The notes under the pieces were generated by a model. It saw only the letters and a list, made by a program, of their open reading frames with translations. It had not been told where the DNA came from and did not search any database. Source: Theobroma cacao (taxonomy: Eukaryota; Streptophyta; Magnoliopsida; Malvales; Malvaceae). Taken from it: a DNA stretch of 64,000 nt. Position 1 is the stretch's first letter; every line of letters begins with the position of its first letter. Shown piece by piece: positions 1 to 13,480 of the stretch. The DNA is taken from contig NC_030850.1 in assembly GCF_000208745.1 (NCBI RefSeq), forward strand, positions 9,275,321 through 9,339,320. Direction: 5' to 3'. Both the position numbers and the translations under genes were made by a program.

Positions 1-657
1 AAATCCAAAATATGAGTTTCATGATATTACACTCATAGTTATTTTACATTCAGTGCAACAACAAAAAACATCTAGCATGATGGGATTTCAATTTGGTCAA
101 ATGTAAAATATCTTGAATTATAATCTACAACCTGATCTACTACGGCTTACCATAGCAATTTTCATACACCATACTTAAGAATGACAATTGAATTGACATT
201 ACACTAGGCATGGGGAATCGTGTGTTTATGGAAAAAGCGATCCCCCTACTGAAAACTTGATGAATTGTTTCATACAAGCCTGTTTTCCGCTTAATATGAA
301 CAGCAAAATGTCAAGAAATTGTTTGTGACTTCTACTAATTTAGGAAACCTTGCTGTTTCGCCACCAACATTATGGAGGTAAACTACAATTGCAGTTCTCG
401 ACAAGCAAAGCAATAGGAGACTGAGAGCTGCATCTCCTGTAAAACCTGAATTTCAACTAGCTCTCAGTACATCTTACAACATGCAGAGAAAATTAGTGAG
501 AGGAATTGAATTGATGTATGACGTGAGACTTAAAATCATGCATGGAAAAATATTAATGGTGAATCCAGAAATATTTGCATGGGTCAATTTATTTTATGAG
601 GGCATTGTGGAGGCTTACTAGGTTCATTGGATGGATATTATGTGATCTCTAAAGCTC
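1..657 (-). other. 3' untranslated and downstream flank of the translocator gene
   Basis: This stretch lies just past the stop codon of the minus-strand translocator gene. I see no open frame of note and no recognisable repeat. It probably holds the 3' UTR and intergenic DNA; the poly(A) site could not be fixed. Confidence 0.4.
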
Positions 658-3600
658 TCAAGGGACATCATCTTGATCCTCCATCTCCTCAAGGATGACA
701 TACTTTGCGGCAGGATTAGTTGCGGATAACCCCGCCGTTTCGCCTTCTTCTAGTTTACCCTTCTGCAGTTTTTGGTATCTGAACAAGGCATAACAAAAAT
801 GACATAGGCATTTTAGGTTAGCTTTGGCCATGGTAATAACCAGAAAGCAAAATGAAACAAACTCAGGATTTACATCCATAAACTCTAAGAACAGGTGAAG
901 AAATAGATTTGACAGACACATCCATGTTAAAATGTTATGACAAACTGGAAACGGTATGAAATAACTAATTGAAACAGCCATCAATAGTTCAGTTTCAATA
1001 TAATTTCATATCCTCAATTGGACTCAACTGTTAAAACCTAGACATAACACTGCTCAATTGGCTACAAATCCAAGCATGCCCCTCTTCTTCTATGAACTAT
1101 AGCTCAGAAGTTGTGATTCATTGAATAAAGAAAACGATATACTAATCAAGGTGAGAATTAGCAAACATGAAAACCGTAGGGATTACAGAGAGAAATTGGA
1201 AATAGATGCAATTAGGGTTTAAAATTGGTAAGATGTAGTTGAGTATAAATTTGAACTAGATACAATTAAGGTAAGAAAATTCGTAAACCAGATTAGGTTG
1301 AGTATATCAATTTCCCAATTACACAAGCAGGAGAAGAAGATAGCAAGTAGCCTCATTTAAGCTCCAGGAATCCTAGGAACAAGAAACCCTCATCCTTTAT
1401 AGGGTTTGGAGCAGTAAATAGCTGTAACCTTCCTAATACCTCGTTAAATGGTAACGAAAGTGATTACATAGCATACTACATTCTCCATGACTATTCCCTA
1501 AAAGCAGTGAATCATCAGCACCAAAAATAAACTAGATGAATAAAATAAGGAACCCAAGAAGTATTTGTGAAGTTTGAGATTGATAGTAACTATAAGAGAA
1601 TAAAAAATGCTGAAGTTTGTACAAGTTAATTGGCCAAGTGTGCAAGTTAACTAATTAAGTCAGAAGTCAGAGAAAAACTAGGAGCAAGTTAATCAATTAG
1701 GTACACCAACTTACTTGATTAACTTAAAACACCAAAAATCACAAACAACAAATTCTGGCATTAATTAAAAGAAAAAAAAATGCAAAAATACTAAAAGGAA
1801 CTATAGAAATCTCCCTTCAAATGACATACAGCATTCCTAAACCCTGGGCAAAGTTCAATAACTAGGGGTGTAGGGTTAAAAGTGCTAATCATATTACCCT
1901 CTCTGTGGAAAGCCATCTAATTCAATGCCGTCACTTAATAAAGAAATGACTCAATTATAAATAAAACCTCCAAAGCTTTAACTTCAGATAGGAACAGATG
2001 CTGAGTTTCAATATCTAACAGAAAAATAAGATCTGAAAACAATGAACTGGAAACATATAAATATTCTTTTAGTTCAACAAAACCAGAGAAAGCATAGCCT
2101 TTTTGTAACACACGATCCAAGAAACATGGACCTCGTCTGCATTCAATATTTCAGTCACAAGCAATAAATAAAAATAAAATGTTAAAACTTCAGAAATTTT
2201 AAAGGAACATCACTATCCAAAAACTTTTGCAAGCCTCAAGCCAAAATAAATGCATATTCACAACATAGATTTATCAACCACTTACTTGTACCAGTTGAAT
2301 AAACTGACTCCGACCATAATTGTGCATAGTCCAGCTCCTTTTAACCAGGTAAATTCATCATGGAAGTAAAATACTGCAACCTGAACAAGCATTAGAAAAA
2401 GAATCAGAAAAAAATTGCAAATAAATTGTAGGAAAGTGAACAACAGAGTACAATCAGCATTAATAGGCAAAACAAGAAGAAAATAACATTCTGCACATTA
2501 GGCTGACACCCTATTAGCTCAAGAAGATTTCATTGGATAGGATAAAGGTGGATCAGTATTCTACTCCCAGTCCAAATACAAGCCAAAAGATTATTGGAAA
2601 TTTAGTGAGACTTGGAACAAAGCCATTCAACAACCAAACCTAATCTAAGACCTGATTGTTAAAATGAAATCTGATAAACAATTTCCCCTCCTATGTGAAC
2701 AGCCTCCCACTCTCACACTTAATCTCTTCTACCATTCATTTACAAATTTTTTACCTAAAATAATCAACTCATTGATCGCTGTCCATTTTGGTAATGTACT
2801 CGAGGATATAGTTGGAAGAACTTTGGATTACAACCAATGGCAGTTTGCTCTATCATTTAGTCATCCATTTTCTACTCTCTCTCCCTCTGCCTCTCTGTCT
2901 TTCTATAGTTCTCTTTCTCATTTAGCTAATTCCAAAGGCAGGCTCCACCAGAATCCTCTCATCATCACCTGTCTTGTTTAGAGAACTAATTCCTACATAT
3001 CATAAGTCCAAAACCAGCAGTTTTATCTACAAACTAGACTATACCAATTATAGAAGGCTTTGGATCAGGTATCCCAAACCCAAACAAATGTCTTTCTTTA
3101 GAAAGAATGTATATGTATTTCAGTTAGGGTGCATGGACTAATAAGTTCAGCTATGAATAGCCACACTTACTCTAAACTGTAGCGAGAAGCATACCCTTAA
3201 TTAAGCTCATTGCATAAAAATTTCTGACTAGCCACACATCACAATTCACTTTTTCCCAATTGGCATTGACTGGTTGCAGAAAGGATTATATGAAAATATG
3301 AAATGGTTACTTCATGTCAACAAAATCACTCATTAAAATTATGAGAGGTAATCCTACTTTTTAACAAGTCAAACTTTTTTTTAACTCCAGATGTGGAGTC
3401 ATTAAAGGGTGAAATAATATTTCACGAAGGTCAAACTGATAATATCCGAACTTAAAACAGGCTCTAAAAGTGATATGTAAAAAACAAGATGTGTCATAAT
3501 TTTAATGGAGTGATATTTGCTGGTGTTGAGTTCCAATTTCATACCATCCTTTCTCAGAGGGTTGCTCATAAAATTAAGGTGGCAAAAGCAAGCCACATGC

Positions 3601-6600
3601 AAACAACTTGCCTGAAACCCAACCCAGTCCAACTTAAGTAGGATAAATAGCCTACCACCCAAACCTGAAATGCCATTCAAATCCCATCAACTCATAACCC
3701 TAAACAATCCAAATTTGATCCTAATCCAAAGTTAGGGTGTAAATCAACCAAGCCAAGCTGAGTCAAGCTTCTCTTGTGAGGCTCAACTTGACTAAATATT
3801 ACCAAGCTCGAGCACAAACTGAGCTAAAGAATGATTGATTGAACTCCGCTCGGGATAATCCATTTTGGCTCAAATGGAACCATGTAGCTCAATTTCACCA
3901 TTTTTGCTAACCTATTTAAAGTTCCAAAATGATGTCATAAAATATTAAAAAAACATAACAATACCCAATGACAAATGACCACTATCCCCAAGGAAGCTAA
4001 CTGCAATCTGCACAAGTAGATAATAACTGTTTATACTACCGTTAGCTCCAAAATAATATTTTAAGATAAGTGGGCACTACAAAACTTGGGATCACTGAGT
4101 CACAATTAAGAAGTCAGAAGGCCACATGCGAGCCTTCAGTAAAAATGCCAAGATTTTGCATAACCATTTAACAATATATACATATAGCAAGAAATTTATA
4201 TACCATTATGGTGACAGCCTCCTTCACAACTCCAGCTATTGTCACTGTAACTGCACTAGTTACAGAAACAAGAATGTACTCTGTTAAAACCTGGATCAAA
4301 AAGAAAAGCTTAGGTTCTTCAAACCACAAGACTTGTATTACAGCTGCATAAAGAGAAATGGAAAGCCTGCCATATGGTCCATAAGTGCTTCCAAAAATTT
4401 TATAAAAAAAAAAAAACCCTCACCCACCTTTCAAAGGATGAGAAAGCCAAAAATATTTAAAAAGGAAAATTAAAGAAAAAGAAATATTTCAAAGGATGCT
4501 TCAGCATATATTCCTACCATAAAAAATGCCAGTGTTCCACCAAAAAGCATCAACAAGCAACTTCGAGCAATATGCCATGAATTATTAAAATAATTGTTCT
4601 TTCTGAATTCATGCCATGGATCCAAGAAGAGAGAAAGAATAGCCGTTGCAACTGCCATCACTGGAGTCACGTAGCTCATGAAGGTAAGTGGATTTCTCAA
4701 ACCTGGATACAATTAAATAGAAATTACCTTGGAGCAATGCTGTAAAAAATCAGAAGAACAAAGAAGAAAAAGAAGACCACCTCATTTTAACAAAAGTGGT
4801 AAATTTTAGCAAAACCATTTGCAATCTATCAATATATATAAATTAAAACCCTCCATTTTCATAGATGTTAGAAAAGTTTTCTAGAATATTGTCATCAGAA
4901 TTAAAATGAGAACTTCAAGATCACCCCTTATAAGATCACTAACAAAATAAGCTTTATAACTAAATTAAACTGAACAATAAAGCAACCACATATCATATGC
5001 ATAAATCAATGGATTGAAGCATCTCTTACATGTATGAGTTATCTGGAGAAAAGAATATTACTTACGATATAATGCAGTACACCTAGAGAACCTAATATTG
5101 CAGTATGCGAACTCCTCACTACATTACTGCTAAAAAAAAATCTAGTGTTTAAGCAAACTGAAAGATATGTAATTCTTTGGGTTAATTATCCATTTAGTAC
5201 CCTGATTTACCTAAAGTTTAAAAATGTGCAATTAAGTACTTGAACTTTGTTTTAGTTTATGGTTTGCACATGAGACGAACTTTGTTAGTCAAATGGGTAA
5301 CATGTCTAGAATAAGAGAATAGTAACATGCCACATATCTAAAAATGCCATGTCATTTTTTTCTTTTTTACTTTAGAATTTTTCATTTTTTTATCTTTGAA
5401 ATTAAAAAATAAAAATCTGAAAAATAAAAATTCAAAAAAACAAAAAAGAACAGAAAAAATAGAAAAATAAGGGAGAGAGAAGAGAGAAATCAGGGGGAGA
5501 GACAAAAGGGAAGAGAGAGAGAAAAGAAGGGGGAAGCCAATGTTGATCTGGGCAAATCAGCACCAGGCCACCCCTTTTCCTCTCTCTTCTCTTCTCTTCC
5601 CTCTTCTTCACTCTCTTCCCCAATTTCCCTCTTTCTCTCTCCCCTTTTTTTCCCAAATCTTTTATAATGACATGATATTTTTAGACATAGCGCATTCTTA
5701 TTGACTATTTATTTTCAAACATATCACCTATTTGACTAACAAAGTTAATCTCATATGCAAATTAACAAACGAAAGCAAAATTTGAGTACCTAATTGTGCA
5801 TTTTTAAACTTTAGGTACCAAATTAAACATTTGAGTATATTTGAGGTACCAAATGTATTAAGCCTCGTTCTTTCTTCGCCACAACAACATCTGACACAAA
5901 CTTAGTCATCCTCCAAAAATCAAATAGAGTACAAGTCTTTTGGCAACAACCATGAGAATGCTGTCTAAATCGAGAATGGATGATAATTATATCACACAAT
6001 AATACTGATCCAAAACACCCCCCCTCCCCTTCTCTCTCTCTCTTCTTTTTTATTTTTATTCTTTTTGAATTTTTTTTATTTCCAAATCTATTTTTTAATT
6101 CAAAATTAGAAAAAGAAAAAGGAAAAATGACATGATATTTTTAGACACAATGCATTCTTATTGACTATTTTTAAACATATCACCCATTTGACTAACGAAG
6201 TTAACCTCATGTGCAAATAAATAAATAAATCAAAGCAAAATTTGAGTACCTAATTGTGCATTTTTAAACTTTAGGTACCAAATTAAACATTTGATTATAT
6301 TTGAGGTACCAAATGTATCAACCCTCATTCTTTCTTCGCCACAAGAACATCTGACACAAACTTGGACACCCTCCAGCAAAAATCAAATAGAGAACAAGTC
6401 GTTTGGCAATAACAATGAGAATGTTGTCTAAATCAAGAATGGATGATAATAATATTGCACAAACATACTGATTGGAAAACAAAGAAAAAAGTATGAAAAC
6501 TACGTGGCGATATAATAAACCAACAGCGAAAGGGAAGAAATATGATAAACTAAAAAAATCAAGAAAGAGAGACCACCTACCATAGGCTTCTTTCTTTATA

Positions 6601-9600
6601 TAGTATTCCATTCCAGACACCATTACCATTGAAATGTCAATTTCGAGGCAACAGATAAAACAATCAATGTAGTTAGTAAAGAGAAAAGAAAAATAATTTG
6701 AAAATTGGATCAAATAATTGAACTCTAATATATCATGTAAATTACAAATGGATCAAAGCCATACCTGCAAAAGAATTTGAGTCATACACCAGCGAAATCC
6801 AGACATAACAGCAGCAAGCATGACAAAAACAAAACCCCAAAACTCAAACTCTGTCTCCTTTGCAACTGGAATAAAAAAAATCAAGTTTCACAAGTGTTAT
6901 ACTATTTGACATTGTAAAAGCTTGAGAAACACACTAAACAATTTTCAGAGAGAGAGAGAAGCAACACCAACACCAACACCAAAGGTTGTTACAACCTGCT
7001 CGAATATTAGACAAACTCACTGTAGAAAGTTCTTTGAGACAGATTATTTGGTTGATTAAGGCCCAATTTACCATTGAGAAGAGATTGCAACAGTGTGATT
7101 AGACAGCATGATTGTTAAAATTGATAATTGGTAAAACAATGAAGGCGATTGAAAAGAGATACAATGACCATTAAGGGCATAATGACAAAGTGATTATTAA
7201 TATATTATATATTTCATGTTGTAGTTTATCTGATGTTTGAAATTATTAAAAATAATAATTCAATTAAATCAAATAACAAATTTTCTTGAAATACACAATA
7301 TATTTATTCAATGTTATAAAAGTATATCATGTTTACAACATAAAAATAAAACGAAATAAGAACAAAAAAAGATAAAAACAAATGGGTTTTAAAACTGATT
7401 TCAACATTTATATCACTAATTCACATTTTACATTATTGAGAATGTTCTTTCTTTTAAAGTTTTATGTTACTTCATAACTAAATTATGAAATAATCATGTG
7501 TTTTTACTTTTATTTTTGTAATTTCATTTATCATATAATACTTATGAATTTTATTTAATTGATAATATGAACAACTGTACATCTCTTTCATTTTCTTGGA
7601 CTAGGAGCACAACTTTGTGAGAATTTTCAGCAGCTACTGTACTTGTATGGACTGTGCAAAGCAACACTAACCCCAGCTGTGACACCTAATAAAATGTAGC
7701 TGTGAATCCAAGGTTTCCTTACCATTTTCTGTCACTTTCATACCTTCCAGTCTTAAATCATTCCATCAACCACAAGAACACTCATAATTTTATTCATGTG
7801 AGTCATGAAATGCCAAGAATAAAAAGAGAACAAAGAGCATGCCCTTGATGTATCATTGTCTAATATTAGGATTAGTTTCCAAAACACTTGAAAACTTTAA
7901 GAAAGGAGAAAAGAGAGTGAAACTTCGCAAAAGGATAAGTCAAATGACGAAAATCTCCATCTATTAGTGACACTTTACAGCAAGTAAAATCATTGGCTAC
8001 AGCTAAAAGTAAAATCCATCTATTAGTCAAGACTCCATACCTGTTAATAGAATCCCAACAGATATTACCAAGATAATACCTAAAAGTTTAAGGCTTGGAG
8101 ACTCCAACCTATCAAACATACATTCAATGTTAGGATCAAAACAAGAAGGGGCATGAGAAAGAAGACACTCAATTCTCATAGAATACCCAAAAAAAAAAAG
8201 CAGCAGCAGCAAGAGCAACAGGTATCTGAAGACAACTTGCTACAAAAACTAATTGTTATTGAGAAAACTGCTTGTAAAATAAATTTACCAATTTTTTAGG
8301 GTGAAGAAAAGCATCTAATACAACAATTATATGGTAATTTCAAATCTTAATATAAAATAGGTGAGTAATGCCCTTATAATGACCCTTTGTAAGAAATAAC
8401 TTTTGATCCCAAACTTATGATGCATAAGGTTGCAGAACTTCTGAGAAGAAAACTTTACAAATGAAAGGGTCATGCATGAGTCATAATCCTAAACCATGCC
8501 AATTCCCATCACTGCATTCACCTCATGTCTAACGACGCAATCACAGATCTAATAACACGGCTCAAGAAGAACAGGAAAAAAGATACATTCCCTAATCTTG
8601 ATGATTAAAGAACAAGAAAATCTACTCCTGACCCTACAAATTCTTGCCATTTGATGATTAAATATTAAACTGAATCAGTTGATCAACATTTAAAACAAGC
8701 AACTTCTCCTATATCTTTCCACCAAAATTTCCCAATAACCAACCTAAGTTAAAAAGAATTAAGACTACCATATTCCTAACCAAAACCACACCAACTAAAA
8801 ATACCACCAAAAAGAAAAGGAAAATGGGGTAAAGAAGAGGCTTGGGTTTACATCTTTTTTTGGTGTAGGGGTTCTTTTGGGAGGATTATGGTGCAAGGAA
8901 GAAAGAGGGGAAAGGAGAAGGCCACTGGCTACCGCAGTGGCATAGGGCCAAAAAAGAGGAGGAAGAAGAGAGGTAGAAAAAAAAAGGGAAAAAGGGAAGA
9001 TGAACCAATTAAAGGGTAGAGGAGAGTGTGAAAAAGAAGAAATCGGGGTTGGCAACGGCAAAATCTAATGATCTTGACTAGATGTAGGATCTTTTTGCAA
9101 AAAAGAAAAAGAGGGAAAAAGGAGAACTAAACAGATTAAAGGGTAAAGGAGGTTGAAAAGAGGAGAGAAAGCTGATTTTGATACTGACAGTCTGCCAACA
9201 GATGATGGCGACAGACAGATGCCAGGTTCAGAGAGAGAAAGTGAGCGACTATTGGTGTAGGGAGAGAAGGAAAAGATAGAAAAGTGGGGGGGGGGGGGGG
9301 GGAGGTTTTCTTAAATGGTCAATTCCATGTCAGCATATTCAAATTGCCACATTAGCCTAGTCAATGCCACATCAGCTTTGGTCAATACCACATCATCTTG
9401 GTCAAATGCCACACCAACAACTCAATGGACGAATGTTAACAGTGTTAACGATTGGATTGAGATTAACAAATCTGAAAGTACAACGACTCCATTTATACGA
9501 ATTACAAGAGGGACAAAATCCACCACTTTGGTAAAGTAAAAGGATTATTTACATAATTTGACCAAGAAAAGAAAAAAGTTGAACTTTTCAAGGGAACTAT

Positions 9601-12576
9601 TACAAGTTGTCCTAGTCTAGTCCCTAGGCTCAGGTGTAGTTAATCTTATAATAAAATGGCATGGGTGGGTTGAGTTACCAAATAGATATGCCCATTCTCA
9701 TCCCTAACAAGTATAAAAACAACCAAAAGCTCTATAATATAATCAAGATACATCAATAAAACAAACAAATTTTTTTAAAAATAAAATCAAACTTTTTAAG
9801 AGTAGTTTAGCATAAAAAGTGAGTAGAAAAATGAATTAAAGTAACTATCTGACATTTGCCCAATAAAAAAATTATAAAATCAACAAGACAATTGCCCTTC
9901 AAATCAATAAATTTGAACCCAAGCTCTATCCTAGCCCCATCAACCATTTGGTTAACACTAGAGCTAATAATAAAGGCCCAATAAATCATTAATTCAACAA
10001 CCTGAGGGTAGACACAATTACTAAGCTAAACTATGTTGTGGAAGATATTATCAGGCCAATAACTTCCTATTGTGGATGCATTCACTAGTATTTGGTGTAG
10101 ATCATAAAAACATGGTTTTGAATTTTCAGCATCTATTATGATTTCTTTAGATCTTTCAGGTGATATAGCCCTCGACCATGCAAAATGGATAAAACAGATT
10201 CAAGCAGCCAACCCCAACTATTTTGGAATTACGGCTAATTCACTTGAGCTGAGATCTTATTGGTGCTAATTCTAATGCAAAATTTAGTCAATTGATTGAC
10301 AATGTCAGTCGCATACATCCATCTCATGATCCTCCAATCGATCATGAAGGAAAAGGAAGCGATAGATGACCCATCCTGCATACTAAACGTAATTAACCAC
10401 ACCAGATAGTTCAAAATGAAACTCAAGAACTAGCCCTAGGGTGGTGAACCCCTAATCCTTTTAGGGAAAAACCTTTAAAGGAAAAATCATGTAGTCAAAC
10501 TCTTTCAAACAAGCCAAGCTATTATAGTTTTTCAAAACCAGCCAGGTATCTAACATTGAAAATATTGACTTCCAGAGGTAACCGATGCAAGTCAAGGTAT
10601 GAAGATGGGTGAGCAATAGTCCAATCCAACACCGGAATCAGTTGGAACCAACCTTGTAGGCTAATTTCATAAAATTGGTTTAAAGCAAAGTCTAATCACT
10701 CTTGACGTAGGGTTCTCATAGAATTAGTTCCTATAGGAACCAACCCAGCAGACTAACCATGATTTTTTTCTTTTAACAACGCTTTGATTTAGTTTTGTGA
10801 TAAAAATTTTCTGATATGTAGGTATATGTATGAGGAGGCTTGAACTTAGAAGCTCCCCCCTTGAAACTTGCCTTTGGCAGTTCAAAGCCCAGATTTGTTT
10901 TAAGAACATTGCCATTGACATTAGATTATCAGCAATTAATTTAAGGTTATTCTTCAAGCACACAATCCTGTAGAGTGCTTCATCCAACGCTCATTGTTTC
11001 TGAAATATTGCTATTGCCATGAGAAAAAGAAAAAGCATTTAAGGAAAACAATTGAAGTAGCTAAGTAGCTATCATCTAAAAGATACCCTAAAAATGCATG
11101 GCTTCAAGCTTGTAAACGCATAAACTACCAAGTTACTTAGTCCCTACATCTACAAAGGGAGCTTCATCCCAGCATTTGAAGACCACCTAAAGTCTAAACA
11201 GTATAGCACTATCCAAACATGGAGAATGAACATGAAAATCAATTGCAGAAAACTCACCTGAATGCAAAAGCGAATAGGAGAAGAAATATTGGAGCTGCAG
11301 ATTTACACTGCAAGGTACATAGGAAAAATAGTTCAGTCAACTACACAATATATTCACAGAGTAAGAGAGGGAATTTCATCTAAAAGAGACTAAACACTCA
11401 TCATAACATAGAGTATAGAGAAGTTAACAAACCATTGTGGCAAAAGTGACAGATATGAAAACCAGGGATGCATTGCTCAAGTTAACGTCCAGTGCTGTTG
11501 AAAGAGCCGTAGGTACAACTGTGAAAGGCAAAGTCCATCTGTACATTAGTTGATAGAAAAGTTAATAAAATAAGTTACAAAGAAATGCATAGAGATGGAA
11601 AAGGCATAGTAGGACAGAATACTAGTAATTTAAAACTCTAAATCTAAGTGCAAACATGCATTTAGGTTTGAGCTAACGATGTAATATCAAAAATAAAGTT
11701 TACAAATTTATTTCCATGGACAAAATGCAAGGACCAAATTCACATGATAAAAAAGCAAAAAAAAAAAAGAGGACATATATTGGATGAATTTACCTCTATA
11801 GAAGTAATCCCTCCATGACATTGCAACAGTAGGCTGATATCTATGAGACCAATACCATGTGATCGCCTTTGATAAAACAGCTTGCATTGTGAAGTGGACA
11901 GTATTCATCAACAAGGGAGCTGGAAACTTCCCCAAGTCATCTCCCAACAAGGTTTTATTGTACCTACTCAAAGCAAAATATAATAAGAGGAAAAATGTAC
12001 AAGCTGCAAAAAATAAGGTCTTAAATTTAGCTACCATGCTGCTGTGACTAATTCAAGATAGACTTACAAGGTCAAAAATGTGCTGAAAGTGTACCATACA
12101 AGTATAAAGAACAGTGTCTTCAACACATCCGCAGCAGAAACAGAGCTCTTGGAATTTCGTGCCAGTGCTTTCCAATTACCGGTAGAATTGGCTCCATCAA
12201 CGGCATTACTTGATAATCTTAAATCCTCAGAAGACTCATTTTCAATATCAAAAGCTGCATATTTCCCATTTCTATCTCCCCCATGCATATCTTCCATGGT
12301 ACTACCACCATTCAAGTGCATACTTTGCTCTGAAAATTTACTGTATCTGACCCTGTTTTCTAACTCACTCTGATTAAGCATAGGCAACTCAAATTCAGAG
12401 TCTTCTAGACATGCATCAGTAGTCTCAAAACGGTGTTCCAAATGAATTGTCCCATCTTCATCGACCCAGCGAGAGAAAGATGGCTCCCTGCGAAGACCTG
12501 AAGCTTGATTTCCACTCTGAGTATCAGCTGTCCCTGTGCATCCAACTGTTTCTTTATTCAAATTACTCTCTACCAT
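658..12576 (-). CDS. Probable sugar phosphate/phosphate translocator (TPT/NST family, At1g06470-like), 11 coding exons
   Basis: Multi-pass transporter of the triose-phosphate/nucleotide-sugar transporter superfamily; substrate not predictable from sequence. Coding exons in transcript order: 12068-12576, 11794-11963, 11433-11518, 11258-11307, 8041-8108, 6765-6865, 6581-6593, 4518-4702, 4204-4290, 2286-2380, 658-778. They sum to 1485 nt (494 aa plus stop) and every phase closes. Exon 1 encodes a hydrophilic, acidic N-terminal region of about 148 residues, then the first membrane helix (VLKTLFFILVWYTFSTFLTL), followed by YNKTLLGD. Later exons give family signatures such as VVPTAL, DVNLSNASLVFISVTFATM, SGFRW and KEAYG. 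The C-terminus is a charged tail ending DQDDVP. Introns reach 3.15 kb. A 5' UTR intron is likely, with a donor near 13268. Family call firm, exon structure good, substrate unknown. Confidence 0.88.
5177..5866. mobile_element. Foldback (MULE-like MITE) element with ~190-bp inverted arms, inside a translocator intron
   Basis: The left arm (about 5177-5365, including AGTTTAAAAATGTGCAATTA) is repeated in reverse complement at about 5670-5866. Between the arms lies a purine-rich block (5461-5537) facing a pyrimidine-rich block (5574-5655), which can pair as well. Imperfect 9-bp flanks (taattcttt / tcgttcttt) are compatible with a Mutator-type target duplication. There is no coding capacity. Class assignment is inference. 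Confidence 0.6.
5630..6473. repeat. Tandem segmental duplication (~345 bp clearly alignable) of the foldback's right arm plus intron flank
   Basis: Positions 5668-6012 and 6128-6473 align along their length with scattered differences. The copies share the block starting GACATGATATTTTTAGACA, the right inverted arm and a flank containing TTCTTTCTTCGCCACAA. The intervening 6013-6127 resembles the pyrimidine-rich centre of the element. The duplication therefore happened after the foldback inserted and carried host intron sequence with it. Confidence 0.75.
6581..6593 (-). other. 13-nt coding microexon of the translocator gene
   Basis: On the minus strand the exon reads AAAGAAGCCTATG, bounded by an acceptor ...ATATAAAG and a donor GTAGGT. 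It joins exon 6 (ending in phase 0 after ILLQ) to exon 8 (starting GT TTG AGA) and gives K-E-A-Y-G, which is the conserved KEAYG-(L)-(R/K)-N-P stretch of this family. Without it the frame shifts and the motif is lost. Confidence 0.82.
9286..9302 (+). repeat. Run of 17 guanines
   Basis: Uninterrupted G17 in the intron, next to a GA-rich tract. The length may be uncertain for technical reasons, and the run could form a G-quadruplex. On the transcribed sense of the host gene it is a C-run. Confidence 0.95.
9317..9420. repeat. Degenerate ~20-bp tandem repeat (GGTCAATGCCACATCAGC type)
   Basis: About five imperfect units carry a GTCAAT...CCACAT core. The stretch ends near 9560 with a terminus (in reverse complement GGTCAAATTATG...AAAGTGGTGG) resembling the inverted repeat of the element at 44020-44690. 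It is probably one end of a related nonautonomous element; the other end was not found. Confidence 0.55.
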
Positions 12577-13268
12577 CTCCTTTATTATTATAAGTTAAAG
12601 CCATCTATACACCAGATGGGAAAACAATTTGCCAATGGCCACTTAGCACCTTTTTTTCCATCAATTTATGCAAATAGTATATTAATTTGCTCAGGTTTAC
12701 CACGTGAAACTATTATGTGAACAATATTTTGGGCACCATATGAACTAAGAATTGACTGAGGACATTAAAAGGGCTTTTGCCACTCTACTTAACTTAGATC
12801 ATTCAAAAGAACCCGGATGGCACCTGTTACAATCAAATATAAACCAAAGGCGGTCAAATTTGAGTATAATACATCTTCATTTAAAAGCAAGAGGTCGGAA
12901 AATATGAAAAAACCGAAACCTATTCATTACCACAGTCAACAGCCAGGCATTATGTTTCAAAAATACAAATTGATGTTTTACTCAGTTTTTCCAGTTATAA
13001 AACACAGCATTAAATCAACTCATTCGAACAAATCAACCCCCACCCCAATAAAAAATAAATAAATAAAGCCTCCCGCAACTCGTGAGATTAACCAGTATAA
13101 TAACATTCGAAATGAAGGAAAAGAGGCTAAAAGAAACAAACTAGAAATTTGAATCAAATATATATATAAAGGAGCTGAAAGATCAATAAAATTCAACAAC
13201 GACATTAAAAACCATACAACTTAAATTTTTTTTTAAAAAAGAAAAAGGGGAAAAGACATTGAACTGAC

Positions 13269-13480
13269 CTGGTCAAGTTTCGATGAGATCCAAAGCGGTG
13301 AAGAAGAATGAGAGACAGAGCGATATAACTTTAAATTTAAAAAAAAAAAAAGGAAAAATGAGAGATCTGATCTGGTAATGGATTATAGATTATTAATGTG
13401 AATGTTGGTGAGAAGTAATTGGGAGCGTGCGTTTGGGCGTTGTTGTCTGTTGTTGTTGTTCTTCGTTTGTCTCTAAAGCG
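13269..13480 (-). other. Probable 5' untranslated exon and promoter-proximal region of the translocator gene
   Basis: A good minus-strand donor (CAG|GTCAGT) at 13268/13269 precedes a purine-rich leader. An acceptor such as ATAATAAAG just before the start codon at 12576 would remove a UTR intron. The transcription start was not located. Inference from splice signals only. Confidence 0.35.

Larger units (their letters stand above)
8109..11257 (-). other. Largest intron of the translocator gene (3.15 kb)
   Basis: Between the exons at 11258-11307 and 8041-8108. It holds GA-rich DNA (8800-9280), a 17-G homopolymer, a small tandem repeat and a transposon-like terminus near 9560. No coding exon or other gene was recognised inside it. 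Confidence 0.6.

Noticed and set aside
5432..5656. Lys/Arg/Glu-rich minus-strand open frame
   Set aside because: It is low-complexity translation of the homopurine/homopyrimidine hairpin.
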